A stretch of 64,000 nucleotides of DNA from Mesorhizobium australicum (GTDB taxonomy: Bacteria; Pseudomonadota; Alphaproteobacteria; Rhizobiales; Rhizobiaceae). Position 1 is the first letter of the stretch. Every line of letters begins with the position of its first letter. Below the pieces are notes generated by a model. It saw only the letters and a program-made list of their open reading frames with translations. It ran no database searches and was not told the origin of the DNA. Position numbers and translations under genes: made by a program. Location of the stretch: positions 2,604,001-2,668,000 of the forward strand of contig NZ_FXBL01000004.1 of the NCBI RefSeq assembly GCF_900177325.1. The letters run 5' to 3'. Of this stretch, positions 8,543 to 17,187 are shown piece after piece.

Positions 8543-10513
8543 CTATTCAGCAGGGATGCTGATTGCATCGAGGCGTCGGCGGCGCCGACGCTTCTCGGGG
8601 AAGGGGATCGTAACTTCCGCCAGGAGAGAACCGAACGGGCGCTTGGAGGCGACGCCGCCCGCCACCGTCAGGATCGAATCGTAGAAGCTCTCGCCCGAGA
8701 GCGCACGCGGCGGCACCGCCTCGTGCATCACACTTATGACGGTCACCTCCGGGCAATGGTCCTTGATTGCCTGGTGGAAGGCGATCTTGGCCGGACCGTC
8801 GAGTGCCGCGGTCGCCTCGTCGAGGAAGAGCAGGCCGGGCTTGTGCAGCAGGATACGCGCCACGAACAGCTTCTGCCGCTGGCCGCCCGACAGGACCGTG
8901 TCCCACGGCTGGCCGTCGCGCGCCTCCTCCTCGATATGGGCGATGAGATGCCCGAGCCCCGCATCGTGCAGGGCGGCGGCGACCTGCAGGTCGTGGAACG
9001 CGTCGGGCGCATCTGGCAGGCAGACGAGGCGCTTCAGCGTGATCGGCGGCAACCTGATGTCCTGCGAGGCATAGAACGTGCGCACCCCGGCCGGCAGCGC
9101 GATGCTGCCCGCCCCGTACGGCCACAGTCCGTTGATCGCCTTGATCAGCGAGGTCTTGCCGCAGCCCGACTCCCCGGACACGAAGGTCCATTCGCCGCGA
9201 CGGAAATTGAGGAAGGGCGCCGACAGGAACGCCTTGGCGTCGGCGCCCTGATGCATCAGTTCCAGATTGGCGATGGTCAGTCCGAACTCGCTGTCCTGCG
9301 TGGTGCGCACGAATTCGCTGCGGCCGGTGCGGCGATAGTAGTCGACGGGAGCCTGCACGTTCTCGATCGCTTCAACCAGTTCGGTGAGACGCCGCGAATT
9401 GGCCTTCAGCGTCGCAATGGCCGGCATCACCTGGATGAACCATGAGCACTGCTGGATCATCGAATTGATAAGTTCAGCGCCCGTCACGTAGTTCTTCAGG
9501 CTCACCTGCTGGTTCATGTAGGGCAGCAGTCCCGGACCGTAGGCGACGATGCGCGCGGCAATGAAGTTGTAGATCAGCTCGAACGACATGTAGCCGGCAT
9601 GCACGCGGTTGAGGCTGCCCCAGGTGCCGTCGATGTCCTTGTAGATACGCTTGTGAATGTCATTCTGGACGCCTTCCCCGCCCGCTGCGGCGACGTGGAA
9701 GCTTCGGCGCAGCAATGTGTTGAGCGCGCCGCGATAGCTGCCTTCGGCCTGGCTCATGCGGATCGTAAGGCGCTCGAGCAGCCCGCCGAGCTTGAGCGCG
9801 ATCCATGTATTGACCGGTACGTAGACGAGCACAGCGGCGAAGGCGAGGGCGGCGCTGCCATATTCGCCGAGGAATTCGAGGCCCGTCACAGACGTGGAGG
9901 TCTCCAGCAGCTTCTGTCCGACGAAGAAGACCGACATGATGACGCCGACGATGCCCATCGCCAGGCCGATCGCGCCGCCGGTCATGCCCTTGATCGCCTC
10001 CTGCACGCGCTGGTCGACATTGTCCAGCGCCGCACCCGCGTCGCCGTTCTGGAGGTGATAATGGGTATGGTTGGCGTCGAGCAGAGCGTCGTTGAAGCGC
10101 CGATCGAGCCAGGCACGCCACTTGCGGTGAAGTGTGGTGGAGAACAGGTGCCTGATACCGGTGAAGCCGGCATCCTTCAGGATCACGATCAGCACGAGCG
10201 TGCCTGCCGCGACCAGCAGCGAGCGCAGCGGCGTGAGATTGTCCTCACTGTGGAAGAAGGCGATGGAATTGATAAGTTCGCCGGAGGCTTCGGCCATCCA
10301 GACGCTGGCCTTGCTGGCCAAAGCCGTGAGGGCCGCGATGACCATCGTCAGCGCCCAGGCTTCTTTCCACGATTCCGAGAACCAGTAGGCGCGCATGAGG
10401 CCCCAGAAGCCGCTCATGCCTGAAACGGGTGTCTTGGTCGCGGTTGCCTCACGCCTAGTGAGGAGCGACCGCAGCGAATCTGGCACCCATCGTGGCCCGA
10501 AGACCCGATTCAC
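8543..10513 (-). CDS. ABC transporter, fused permease/ATPase (SbmA/YddA type)
   Basis: A 656-residue inner-membrane protein with an N-terminal SbmA/BacA-like transmembrane domain (about residues 50-400, several hydrophobic helices) fused to an ABC ATPase. The ATPase has Walker A GESGCGKTS near 457, signature LSGGQRQK near 553, and Walker B LLFLDEATAAL near 575. An H-loop His follows in VMHE. YddA-type exporters are homodimers; their cargo is usually unknown, while the related SbmA/BacA takes up peptides using the membrane potential. The C-terminus is very basic (KRRRRRR). It ends upstream of the hydrolase promoter and is probably transcribed alone. The long N-terminus makes the start uncertain; Met34 is an alternative. 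Confidence 0.85.
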   Translation of the reverse strand: MNRVFGPRWVPDSLRSLLTRREATATKTPVSGMSGFWGLMRAYWFSESWKEAWALTMVIAALTALASKASVWMAEASGELINSIAFFHSEDNLTPLRSLLVAAGTLVLIVILKDAGFTGIRHLFSTTLHRKWRAWLDRRFNDALLDANHTHYHLQNGDAGAALDNVDQRVQEAIKGMTGGAIGLAMGIVGVIMSVFFVGQKLLETSTSVTGLEFLGEYGSAALAFAAVLVYVPVNTWIALKLGGLLERLTIRMSQAEGSYRGALNTLLRRSFHVAAAGGEGVQNDIHKRIYKDIDGTWGSLNRVHAGYMSFELIYNFIAARIVAYGPGLLPYMNQQVSLKNYVTGAELINSMIQQCSWFIQVMPAIATLKANSRRLTELVEAIENVQAPVDYYRRTGRSEFVRTTQDSEFGLTIANLELMHQGADAKAFLSAPFLNFRRGEWTFVSGESGCGKTSLIKAINGLWPYGAGSIALPAGVRTFYASQDIRLPPITLKRLVCLPDAPDAFHDLQVAAALHDAGLGHLIAHIEEEARDGQPWDTVLSGGQRQKLFVARILLHKPGLLFLDEATAALDGPAKIAFHQAIKDHCPEVTVISVMHEAVPPRALSGESFYDSILTVAGGVASKRPFGSLLAEVTIPFPEKRRRRRRLDAISIPAE

Positions 10514-10709
10514 AACATCCCCACCCTTGTCCGCCCCAGAGGTGATTTGCTTTTTCTTTTGAGGCTAACACGCTTCGCCGATTGTCATAGTGAAATGTTC
10601 CCGCAAGGTTTACGCAGGCGGGAGAAGGTGGCGGATCGGCCACACTGACCTTGCGACAGGATGGCGGGGCGAATCGCTCTGGAAGTAAACCCTTGCTTAC
10701 TGTATAGGA

Positions 10710-10730
10710 CCGCCTTTCCCGGAAAGGCGG
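10710..10730. repeat. 10-bp inverted repeat in the aroG leader
   Basis: CCGCCTTTCC and GGAAAGGCGG flank one central C, giving a perfect 21-bp dyad 46 bp before the DAHP synthase start. A second weaker hairpin (GCGGG...CCCGC) lies just downstream. It could be an operator or an RNA hairpin in the leader; no T-tract follows, so it is not an obvious terminator. Confidence 0.45.
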
Positions 10731-10776
10731 GAGTCTTGGCGCGGGTAGTGATCCCGCAGCGTGATTGGGTGCTAAC

Positions 10777-12150
10777 ATGGCGAAATGGTCTCCGAATTCC
10801 TGGCGCGGCAAGCCGATCCAGCAGGTTCCGGCCTATCCGGACCTCGCGGCTCTCGAAGCGGTGGAAAAGAACCTCGCCAGCTATCCGCCGCTCGTTTTTG
10901 CAGGTGAGGCGCGCAAGCTGAAGAAGCAGCTCGGCCAGGTCGCGGAAGGCCAGGCCTTCCTGCTTCAGGGCGGCGATTGCGCCGAGAGCTTCGCCGAGCA
11001 CGGTGCCGACAACATCCGCGACTTCTTCCGCGTCTTCCTGCAGATGTCGGTGGTGCTCACCTTCGCCGGCTCGCAGCCGGTGGTGAAGGTCGGCCGTATC
11101 GCCGGCCAGTTCGCCAAGCCGCGTTCGTCCGATGTCGAGAAAAAGGGCGACGTGGTGCTGCCGAGCTATCGCGGCGACATCATCAACGGCATCGAGTTCG
11201 ACGAGAAATCCCGCATTCCGGATCCTGCGCGCCAGGAGATGGCCTACCGCCAGTCCGCCGCGACGCTGAACCTGTTGCGCGCCTTCGCGCAGGGCGGCTA
11301 CGCCTCGCTCGAGAACGTGCACCGCTGGATGTTGGGCTTCGTCTCCGACAGCCCGCAGTCGGAAAAGTATGAGGCGCTCGCCAACCGCATCACCGAGACG
11401 ATGGACTTCATGCGCGCGGTGGGAATCACTTCCGAGACCAACTACGCGCTGCGCGAGACCGACTTCTACACCAGCCACGAGGCGCTGCTGCTCGGCTATG
11501 AGGAGGCGCTGACCCGCGTCGATTCGACCTCGGGCGACTGGTACGCGACCTCCGGCCACATGATCTGGATCGGCGATCGCACGCGCCAGCCTGACCATGC
11601 CCACATCGAATACTGCCGCGGCATCAAGAATCCGCTCGGCCTGAAGTGCGGCCCTTCGCTCACGCCCGACGGGCTGATCCAGCTCATCGACCTGCTCAAC
11701 CCTGAGAACGAGCCGGGCCGCCTGACGTTGATCGCCCGTTTCGGCTACGACAAGGTAGGCGAGCACCTGCCGAAGCTCATCCGTGCCGTGGAGAAGGAAG
11801 GCCGCAAGGTTATCTGGTCCTGCGACCCGATGCACGGCAACACGATCACGGCCGCAGGCTACAAGACCCGGCCGTTCGACCGCATCTTGAAAGAAGTGCA
11901 GACCTTCTTCGACGTGCACCACGCCGAAGGCACGCACCCGGGCGGCATCCATGTCGAGATGACCGGCAAGAACGTTACCGAATGCACCGGCGGAGCGCGC
12001 GCTGTCCGCGACGAGGATCTCCAGGACCGCTACCACACCCATTGCGACCCGCGCCTCAACGCGGATCAGGCTGTGGAACTCGCTTTCCTGGTCAGTGAAC
12101 TGCTCAAGAAGGGCAAGCAGGCGCCGGCCAAGAAGGCTGTGAACGGCTGA
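10777..12150 (+). CDS. aroG: Class II (plant-type) DAHP synthase
   Basis: 3-deoxy-7-phosphoheptulonate synthase, the first step of the shikimate pathway: condensation of phosphoenolpyruvate with erythrose 4-phosphate. The 457 residues match class II enzymes throughout. The N-terminus has [14 protein letters not shown], and there are a metal/PEP-binding [11 protein letters not shown] (Cys near residue 68), the GQFAKPRS segment near 112 and the late metal ligands in CDPMHGNT and [12 protein letters not shown] 10777 is used; a TTG 12 bp upstream is in frame. It is not linked to other aro genes here. Symbols aroF and aroG are used interchangeably for this class. Confidence 0.95.
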   Translation: MAKWSPNSWRGKPIQQVPAYPDLAALEAVEKNLASYPPLVFAGEARKLKKQLGQVAEGQAFLLQGGDCAESFAEHGADNIRDFFRVFLQMSVVLTFAGSQPVVKVGRIAGQFAKPRSSDVEKKGDVVLPSYRGDIINGIEFDEKSRIPDPARQEMAYRQSAATLNLLRAFAQGGYASLENVHRWMLGFVSDSPQSEKYEALANRITETMDFMRAVGITSETNYALRETDFYTSHEALLLGYEEALTRVDSTSGDWYATSGHMIWIGDRTRQPDHAHIEYCRGIKNPLGLKCGPSLTPDGLIQLIDLLNPENEPGRLTLIARFGYDKVGEHLPKLIRAVEKEGRKVIWSCDPMHGNTITAAGYKTRPFDRILKEVQTFFDVHHAEGTHPGGIHVEMTGKNVTECTGGARAVRDEDLQDRYHTHCDPRLNADQAVELAFLVSELLKKGKQAPAKKAVNG

Positions 12151-12172
12151 TCCGTTCGGTTTCGACACGTCG

Positions 12173-12194
12173 ACGGGCGCCTTCGGGCGCCCGT
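12173..12194. terminator. Bidirectional hairpin between aroG and lipid kinase
   Basis: 9-bp stem ACGGGCGCC / GGCGCCCGT closed by a stable TTCG tetraloop, between two converging genes. The T-tract is weak on both sides, so termination is inferred mainly from position. Confidence 0.6.
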
Positions 12195-12201
12195 TGTCGT
12201 T

Positions 12202-13092
12202 TCAGATCCCGTCGCGTGGCGCGAAGACTGCGATCGCCTTTGGCAGGACCTTGAAATGCGCCGGCGTCGAGGTGACGATCTCGCCGTCGGCGTTCACCGC
12301 CATCTCCTCGTCCGTCTCGATGTCGAATTCGATGCAGCGGGCGGTGCGCACCTCGCTCCAGGCGCCATGGGTGCCGGCCCGGAACGAGCGCAGCATCAAG
12401 GCCAGTTTCCAGACGTTCTTCATTTCGAGGCTGTAGAGGTCCAAGTGCCCATCGTCGATCGAGGCCGAGGCCTCGACGATGTTGCCGCCGCCGTAGTGGC
12501 GACCGTTGCCTATGGCGATCTGGTAGGTGGAAGCGTCGATCTGCAATCCCTTCTCGGTGATCCGTGCCTTGAATCTGTTTGCCTTCGACAGCACCTTCGC
12601 CGCCGCCAACGCGTAGCCGAAGCGGCCGAACCGCCGCTTGAGGCCCGGATCGAGGCTGCGGGCAAGTTCGGTGGAAAGTCCGATGCTGGCAACGTTGAAG
12701 AAGGCGTGGCCGTTCACCGTCCCGACGTCGATGCTGCGCGTTTTGCCGGCCACAATCACATCCGCAGCCCTGCCGAGGTCGGCCGAAATGCCCAGCGTGC
12801 GGGCGAGGTCGTTGGCGGTGCCCATCGGGATGATGCCGAGCGGCAGCCCGCTCTCGATCGCCGCCATGGCGGCCGAAGACACCGATCCATCGCCGCCGCA
12901 TACGATCACCAGATCCGCCGTATCGCGCAGCCGCACGATGTCGCGGGAAATCTCGGGTAGGGCGCCGAAGGGCTCGATAGTCACCGCGACGCCGCCGACC
13001 TCCAGGCGCTCGACCAGCGGCGTCATCGCCTCGCCACCGCGTCGCGCCTTTGGGTTCACGAGCAGCAGTCCGCGTCGTTTTTCTGGAGACAT
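12202..13092 (-). CDS. Diacylglycerol-kinase-family lipid kinase (YegS-like)
   Basis: A 296-residue member of the DAGK catalytic-domain family (YegS/DgkB type), soluble or peripheral, which phosphorylates a lipid alcohol with ATP. It opens with VNPKARRG, and the nucleotide-binding glycine motif is GGDGSVSSA (normally GGDGT) near residue 66, followed by PMGTANDLAR near 89. The C-terminal beta domain contains DDGHLDLY and NADGE, typical of the family. Exact lipid substrate cannot be inferred. It is unrelated to the small integral DgkA encoded about 3 kb downstream on the other strand. Confidence 0.88.
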   Translation of the reverse strand: MSPEKRRGLLLVNPKARRGGEAMTPLVERLEVGGVAVTIEPFGALPEISRDIVRLRDTADLVIVCGGDGSVSSAAMAAIESGLPLGIIPMGTANDLARTLGISADLGRAADVIVAGKTRSIDVGTVNGHAFFNVASIGLSTELARSLDPGLKRRFGRFGYALAAAKVLSKANRFKARITEKGLQIDASTYQIAIGNGRHYGGGNIVEASASIDDGHLDLYSLEMKNVWKLALMLRSFRAGTHGAWSEVRTARCIEFDIETDEEMAVNADGEIVTSTPAHFKVLPKAIAVFAPRDGI

Positions 13093-13191
13093 GATGGATC
13101 CGGATTGTCTTCGCCACGCAGATAGGACGCTGGACAGGCGATTGCGACGCGCGCCGCACCCTCGATCCGTTAAATCTTGGTAATGTGTCCT

Positions 13192-14538
13192 CTAGAGATA
13201 CCACTCGTATTCGCGGCGCGAGATTGCGCCCATGAAAGCGGCAAGCTCCGCCTCCTTCACGCTCGCATAGATCGCCGGATAGTTCGCGCCCAGCCAGTGC
13301 GGCAGGATGGTTGCGGCGCGCAACGCCCTGAGCGAGTCCCACGGCGTCAGTGGTAGGTCTGGATCGATCTCGGCACCCGCATTGCCCGTATGCATCGGAC
13401 CCGGGTCCAGCCGGTTCTCAATGCCGTGGTGCATACCGGCGAGCACTGCGGCGATCACCAGATAGGGATTGGCCTCCGCACCCGATGCGCGGTGCTCGAT
13501 GCGTCGTGAAGCGCCCGATGAGACGGGCACGCGGAAGGCGACAGAGCGATTGTTCTCGCCCCAGTCCTTCGTCACCGGCGTGAAGTTGTTGGCGGCGAAG
13601 CGGCGGAAAACGTTCAGGTTCGGCGCAAAGATGGCCATCGCCTCGGCCATCGTCGCCTGGAGGCCAGCCACGGCATGGCTGAGCATGGCCTGGCCGTCGG
13701 GCCGGCGGTCGTCAAACAGGTTCCGCCCGTCGGCACCGAGCATGCTCGCGTGGACGTGCAGTCCGCTGCCCGCCATGTCGGGAAAAGGCTTCGACATGAA
13801 GGTGGCCTCCATGCCGAACTGTCGCGCGACCGACTGGATGACGCGGCGCAACAGGCAGGCGTCGTCGGCCGCCTTCACCGGATCGTCGCGATGCTCCAGG
13901 TTCACCTCGAACTGGCCGGCGCCGTATTCGCTGATGATCGTGGAGGAGGGGATGCCCTGCGCCGCGCAGGCGGCCTCCACCGCCGAGATGAAGGGCTGAT
14001 ATTCGTCGAGCTTGGCCAACGACAGAACCTTGCCGGCCGCCTCCGCAATGCCGGTCTCAGGCGATTTCACCGGCAGGGGCGCGCCGTTGTCGCAGCGCCG
14101 CTGGTCGATCAGGTAGAACTCAAGCTCCGCCGCGACCACCGGGCGCAGTCCGGCCTCATGGAGGATCGAGACGGTGCGCGACAGCACGATGCGTGGATCG
14201 TACCAGAACGGCTCGCCGCTTGATGCGCTGGCCGGCGTGCACAGCACTTGCGCGATGCCGATGTTCCACGGCACCGGTGCCAGCGTTCCGGTGACGGGCA
14301 TCACCGTCGCGTCCGGATCTCCGTCCGAAAAGCCGTAGCCCATCGGATCGGCGGTGTTGCCCTGCACGTCGACCAGCGACATCGCCGCGCAGATCGGCGA
14401 ACCGACGGCAAAGAACTTCGCCATATGCGCGCGCGGCATGCGCTTGCCGTAGGCATTGCCGCACAGGTCGAACAGAACGGCGTCGAGATGCGTGGTTTGC
14501 GGATGCGCCTCGAGGAAGCGGGCGAGTTCGTCCGGCAC
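13192..14538 (-). CDS. Glutamine-synthetase-family ligase (PuuA-like)
   Basis: 448 residues with the glutamine synthetase catalytic barrel: ELEFYL near residue 140, GAGQFEVNLEH near 214, GSGLHVHAS near 264, NRSVAFRVP near 335 and RRIEHRASGAEANPYL near 347. It lacks the adenylylation-loop context of GlnA and resembles gamma-glutamylpolyamine or gamma-glutamylanilide synthetases. The role is therefore probably ATP-dependent attachment of glutamate to an amine rather than ammonia assimilation. No Puu pathway partners are adjacent, so the substrate is open. Confidence 0.82.
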   Translation of the reverse strand: MPDELARFLEAHPQTTHLDAVLFDLCGNAYGKRMPRAHMAKFFAVGSPICAAMSLVDVQGNTADPMGYGFSDGDPDATVMPVTGTLAPVPWNIGIAQVLCTPASASSGEPFWYDPRIVLSRTVSILHEAGLRPVVAAELEFYLIDQRRCDNGAPLPVKSPETGIAEAAGKVLSLAKLDEYQPFISAVEAACAAQGIPSSTIISEYGAGQFEVNLEHRDDPVKAADDACLLRRVIQSVARQFGMEATFMSKPFPDMAGSGLHVHASMLGADGRNLFDDRRPDGQAMLSHAVAGLQATMAEAMAIFAPNLNVFRRFAANNFTPVTKDWGENNRSVAFRVPVSSGASRRIEHRASGAEANPYLVIAAVLAGMHHGIENRLDPGPMHTGNAGAEIDPDLPLTPWDSLRALRAATILPHWLGANYPAIYASVKEAELAAFMGAISRREYEWYL

Positions 14539-14749
14539 GTGTCGTCCCCCGTGTTTCGGACGAAGCTAACCGTCCGCGTCCCGTCCGTCATCGTCCAATG
14601 GCGAGATTTTCTCGGCGCAGGCGAACGTCGTCATCGCTCGCTGGACAGTTCGGAAGCGCTCGTTCGCAATTCATGAACGCTCAGTCGAAGCGCCACGATC
14701 TGTGCGCGGCCCGAGGTCAGGCGTATTTGTTGGCCAAGGAGATCGTTCC

Positions 14750-15547
14750 ATGACCACAATGCCTTCGCTTTTCATTTCCCACGGCGGCCCTAACATCGTC
14801 ACCTCCGATTCCGAGGCCCGCCACTTCCTCGAGACGCTGTCGGAGTATATGCCCCGTCCGAAGGCGATCGTGCTCGTATCGGCGCACTTCGAAACCGACG
14901 GTGTTGTCGTCGTCACCGATCCAGCGCCCGAGATGATCTATGATTTCAGGGGATTCGCGCCGGAGCTTTACAAGATCGTCTACCCGGCGCCCGGCGAGCC
15001 CGCTCTGGCCGCAAGGGTTGTCTCCTTGCTCGAAAAGGCCGGCCTTTCACCCTGCACCATCGGCAAGCGCGGCTATGACCATGGCGCGTGGACGCCGATG
15101 ATGCTGGCCTTTCCGGATGCCGGCATCCCGATCGTGCAGGTCTCGATCGATCCCAACCGCGACGCGGCATGGCATTATAGACTCGGCCAGGCGCTGGCAC
15201 CGCTGCGCGAAGAGGGTGTGCTGCTGGTCGGCTCCGGCCACATCACCCACAACCTGCGCGCCTTCTTCCCGGTGATGCGCGAGGGCAGGACGCCCGATCC
15301 GGAGCTGGTGCACAAAGTGGATGCCTTCACCACCTGGTTCGCAGACGAGATCGCGGCAGGCGACACGCAGGCACTGCTCGACTGGAAGAACCGCGCGCCG
15401 TTCACCGCCGAGAACCATCCGACGGACGAGCACCTTATGCCGATCTTCTTCGCGCTTGGTGCCGCGGGCAAGGAGATTCATGGCGAGCGTATCCATTCGT
15501 CCAAGGAATATGGCTTCTTCGCCTACGATTCCTACCTGTTCCATTGA
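14750..15547 (+). CDS. Class III extradiol ring-cleavage dioxygenase (DODA type)
   Basis: A 265-residue cytoplasmic LigB-superfamily protein of the 4,5-DOPA dioxygenase/YgiD group. Metal ligands are expected from SHGGP (His11), SAHFE (His near 49) and GSGHITHN (His near 165); the YDHGAW motif near 108 is also typical. YgiD-like enzymes open catechol rings, but many paralogues have unknown substrates. The ATG at 14750 gives MTTMPSLFISHGG, placing the first His at its usual position; upstream frame extensions look non-coding. It is followed by a hairpin and dgkA. Confidence 0.87.
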   Translation: MTTMPSLFISHGGPNIVTSDSEARHFLETLSEYMPRPKAIVLVSAHFETDGVVVVTDPAPEMIYDFRGFAPELYKIVYPAPGEPALAARVVSLLEKAGLSPCTIGKRGYDHGAWTPMMLAFPDAGIPIVQVSIDPNRDAAWHYRLGQALAPLREEGVLLVGSGHITHNLRAFFPVMREGRTPDPELVHKVDAFTTWFADEIAAGDTQALLDWKNRAPFTAENHPTDEHLMPIFFALGAAGKEIHGERIHSSKEYGFFAYDSYLFH

Positions 15548-15565
15548 GCCGGAAATCGGCTAAAC

Positions 15566-15595
15566 GGTCTCCGCCCGGCCCGTCGGGCGGAGATC
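15566..15595 (+). promoter_or_regulatory. Leader hairpin sequestering the dgkA ribosome-binding site
   Basis: CTCCGCCCG (15569-15577) pairs perfectly with CGGGCGGAG (15584-15592), extendable to 12 bp with one G-U pair, around a 6-nt loop. The 3' arm contains GGAG, the only Shine-Dalgarno sequence of dgkA, 7 nt before its ATG. No T-tract follows. The structure would restrain translation unless opened. Confidence 0.5.
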
Positions 15596-15599
15596 TCCG

Positions 15600-15959
15600 A
15601 TGAAACGCCTCCTCAACGCCTTCCGGAACTCGCTGCGCGCCTTCGGGCGTCTCATCCGCACGGAGAAGGCCTTCCAGCAGGAGGTCGTCCTCCTTCTCGC
15701 CGCCCTGCCTGTCGCGTGGTTCCTGTCGCAGAGTTGGTGGAGCTTCGCGCTGCTCATCGGCGCGATCCTGCTGCTGATCATCGTGGAAGTGCTGAACACT
15801 GGCATCGAGGCGGCCTGCGACGCGTTCAGCCGCGAATTCAACACCGACATCCAGCTTGCCAAGGACTGCGGCTCGCTCGCCGTGCTGATCTCGATCGTCA
15901 TCGCCGGCGGCGTCTGGCTGCTTGCAGTGGCCGAGAAGATTGCAGGCGTGGCGCTTTAG
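15600..15959 (+). CDS. dgkA: Diacylglycerol kinase DgkA (small integral membrane enzyme)
   Basis: A 119-residue inner-membrane enzyme that phosphorylates diacylglycerol, recycling it to phosphatidic acid. It has an amphipathic N-terminus, three transmembrane helices (about 30-50, 52-70 and 95-115) and the catalytic signature EVLNTGIEAACD near 63-74, with the EF-type Glu residues for Mg-ATP. The length is standard for the trimeric DgkA family. Its Shine-Dalgarno lies in a hairpin stem just upstream. It converges with the dedA gene 4 bp away. Confidence 0.95.
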   Translation: MKRLLNAFRNSLRAFGRLIRTEKAFQQEVVLLLAALPVAWFLSQSWWSFALLIGAILLLIIVEVLNTGIEAACDAFSREFNTDIQLAKDCGSLAVLISIVIAGGVWLLAVAEKIAGVAL

Positions 15960-15963
15960 CGGT

Positions 15964-16539
15964 TCAGTGGCGCGTCCGCAGGTAGCGGTGCCCGAGCCAG
16001 AGCCCGATCGCCATGACAGCGACCGCTAGCCCGACACCGATCAGAAGCCGCTGATGCTTTACCAGCGCATCGCCGATCAGGTGCTCCGCGCCGGCGCCGA
16101 AGAAGTAGCCCAGGCTGACGAAGATGCAGGCCCAGACGAGCGCGGACGCCGCGTTGAGCGCAAGGAAGCGAGCAACGGGCACGGACGACAGCCCAGCCGC
16201 CACGCCGCCGACCATGCGCAGGCCGTAGATGAACCGGTTGGTCAGAATGAAGATATTGGGGTGCCGCTCGACCAGCCCATGCGCATGGCTGAACCCTGGC
16301 CGTGCACGCAGCGCCAACACCCGCGGATGGTCCGCGAAGCGCCGCCCGGCGAGGAACAGCGCCGTGTCGCCGAGGAAGGCGCCGGCGAAGGCGACGGCGA
16401 CCGTATGCCAGACCGCGAACACCTGCTGGTGCGCGAAGAAGCCGCCGAAGATGGCAGCGCTTTCGCCCTCCGCCAGGCAGCCGGCGAAGACGGCCACGAG
16501 CCCGAACCGCTCGACCAGATAATGCAGGAGATCGATCAC
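15964..16539 (-). CDS. DedA family (VTT domain) membrane protein
   Basis: A 191-residue inner-membrane protein of the DedA/SNARE-associated family, linked in other bacteria to undecaprenyl-phosphate or phospholipid flipping and membrane homeostasis. The family pattern is visible: a first re-entrant/TM region with GCLAEGES, then AFLGDTALFLAGR near 50-65. NRFIYGLRMVGGVAAG near 100 carries the conserved Arg, and there are C-terminal helices near 130-150 and 165-185. Its start codon overlaps the stop codon of the upstream DUF1003 gene by 4 bp, so the two are translationally coupled. Confidence 0.9.
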   Translation of the reverse strand: MIDLLHYLVERFGLVAVFAGCLAEGESAAIFGGFFAHQQVFAVWHTVAVAFAGAFLGDTALFLAGRRFADHPRVLALRARPGFSHAHGLVERHPNIFILTNRFIYGLRMVGGVAAGLSSVPVARFLALNAASALVWACIFVSLGYFFGAGAEHLIGDALVKHQRLLIGVGLAVAVMAIGLWLGHRYLRTRH

Positions 16540-17093
16540 GATGCCGGGCCACCCAGCCGCGCGTCGATGCGCTTCAGATGCGCTGCCAGTTCCGCGATCT
16601 CCGACTGCATATTGAGGATCTCGCGCTGCCGTAGCGCGTCGAGTTTATCGTGCAGCGCCATGATCTCGATCTCGGCCTTCAGGTTCACCTCATAGTCGTG
16701 TGTCGCGTCGAGTCGGTCGCGAGCGGCCTGACGGTTCTGCGACATCATGATGATCGGCGCCTGCACCGCCGCCAGCATCGACAGGATCAGATTGAGGAAG
16801 ATGAACGGGTAGGGGTCGAATGCATCCCGGGTCAAGAGGAAGGCGTTGCCGGCCGTCCAGACCGCCAGAAACAGCAGGAAACTGACGATAAAGGTCCACG
16901 AGCCGCCCACGCGCGCCATCGCATCGGCGATCCGGTCGCCCAGGCTGGCCTCTCCCGCCAGGTTCTCGCGAATATCGCGCGCGATCGGCCGGCGGTCGAT
17001 CGCGCTCTGCAGCACGCGCAGCTCTTCTTCGCTCAAGCTGTCGAGGTTACGTTTGAGCCAGCGGGTGGAAAGGTCGTCGATCGTCTTCTGCAT
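16536..17093 (-). CDS. DUF1003 membrane protein
   Basis: 185 residues with a central DUF1003 domain: FIVSFLLFLAVWTAGNAFLL (TM1, about 65-85) and FIFLNLILSMLAAVQAPIIMMSQNR (TM2, about 95-118), followed by a long charged helix likely to form a coiled coil. The function of the family is not known. The ATG used starts MQKTID; longer in-frame upstream sequence has non-coding composition and runs into the divergent gene's leader. It is the first gene of a two-gene operon with dedA (ATGA overlap), suggesting a shared membrane role. Confidence 0.88.
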   Translation of the reverse strand: MQKTIDDLSTRWLKRNLDSLSEEELRVLQSAIDRRPIARDIRENLAGEASLGDRIADAMARVGGSWTFIVSFLLFLAVWTAGNAFLLTRDAFDPYPFIFLNLILSMLAAVQAPIIMMSQNRQAARDRLDATHDYEVNLKAEIEIMALHDKLDALRQREILNMQSEIAELAAHLKRIDARLGGPAS

Positions 17094-17187
17094 CCGGGCC
17101 TCCTCGCGCGGCCGACTTGGCAAGTGCCGCATCATTGGCGAAAATGCGGTCAGCGCCGCCACAAAGCGCCGATCGGGAGAGAAATCA

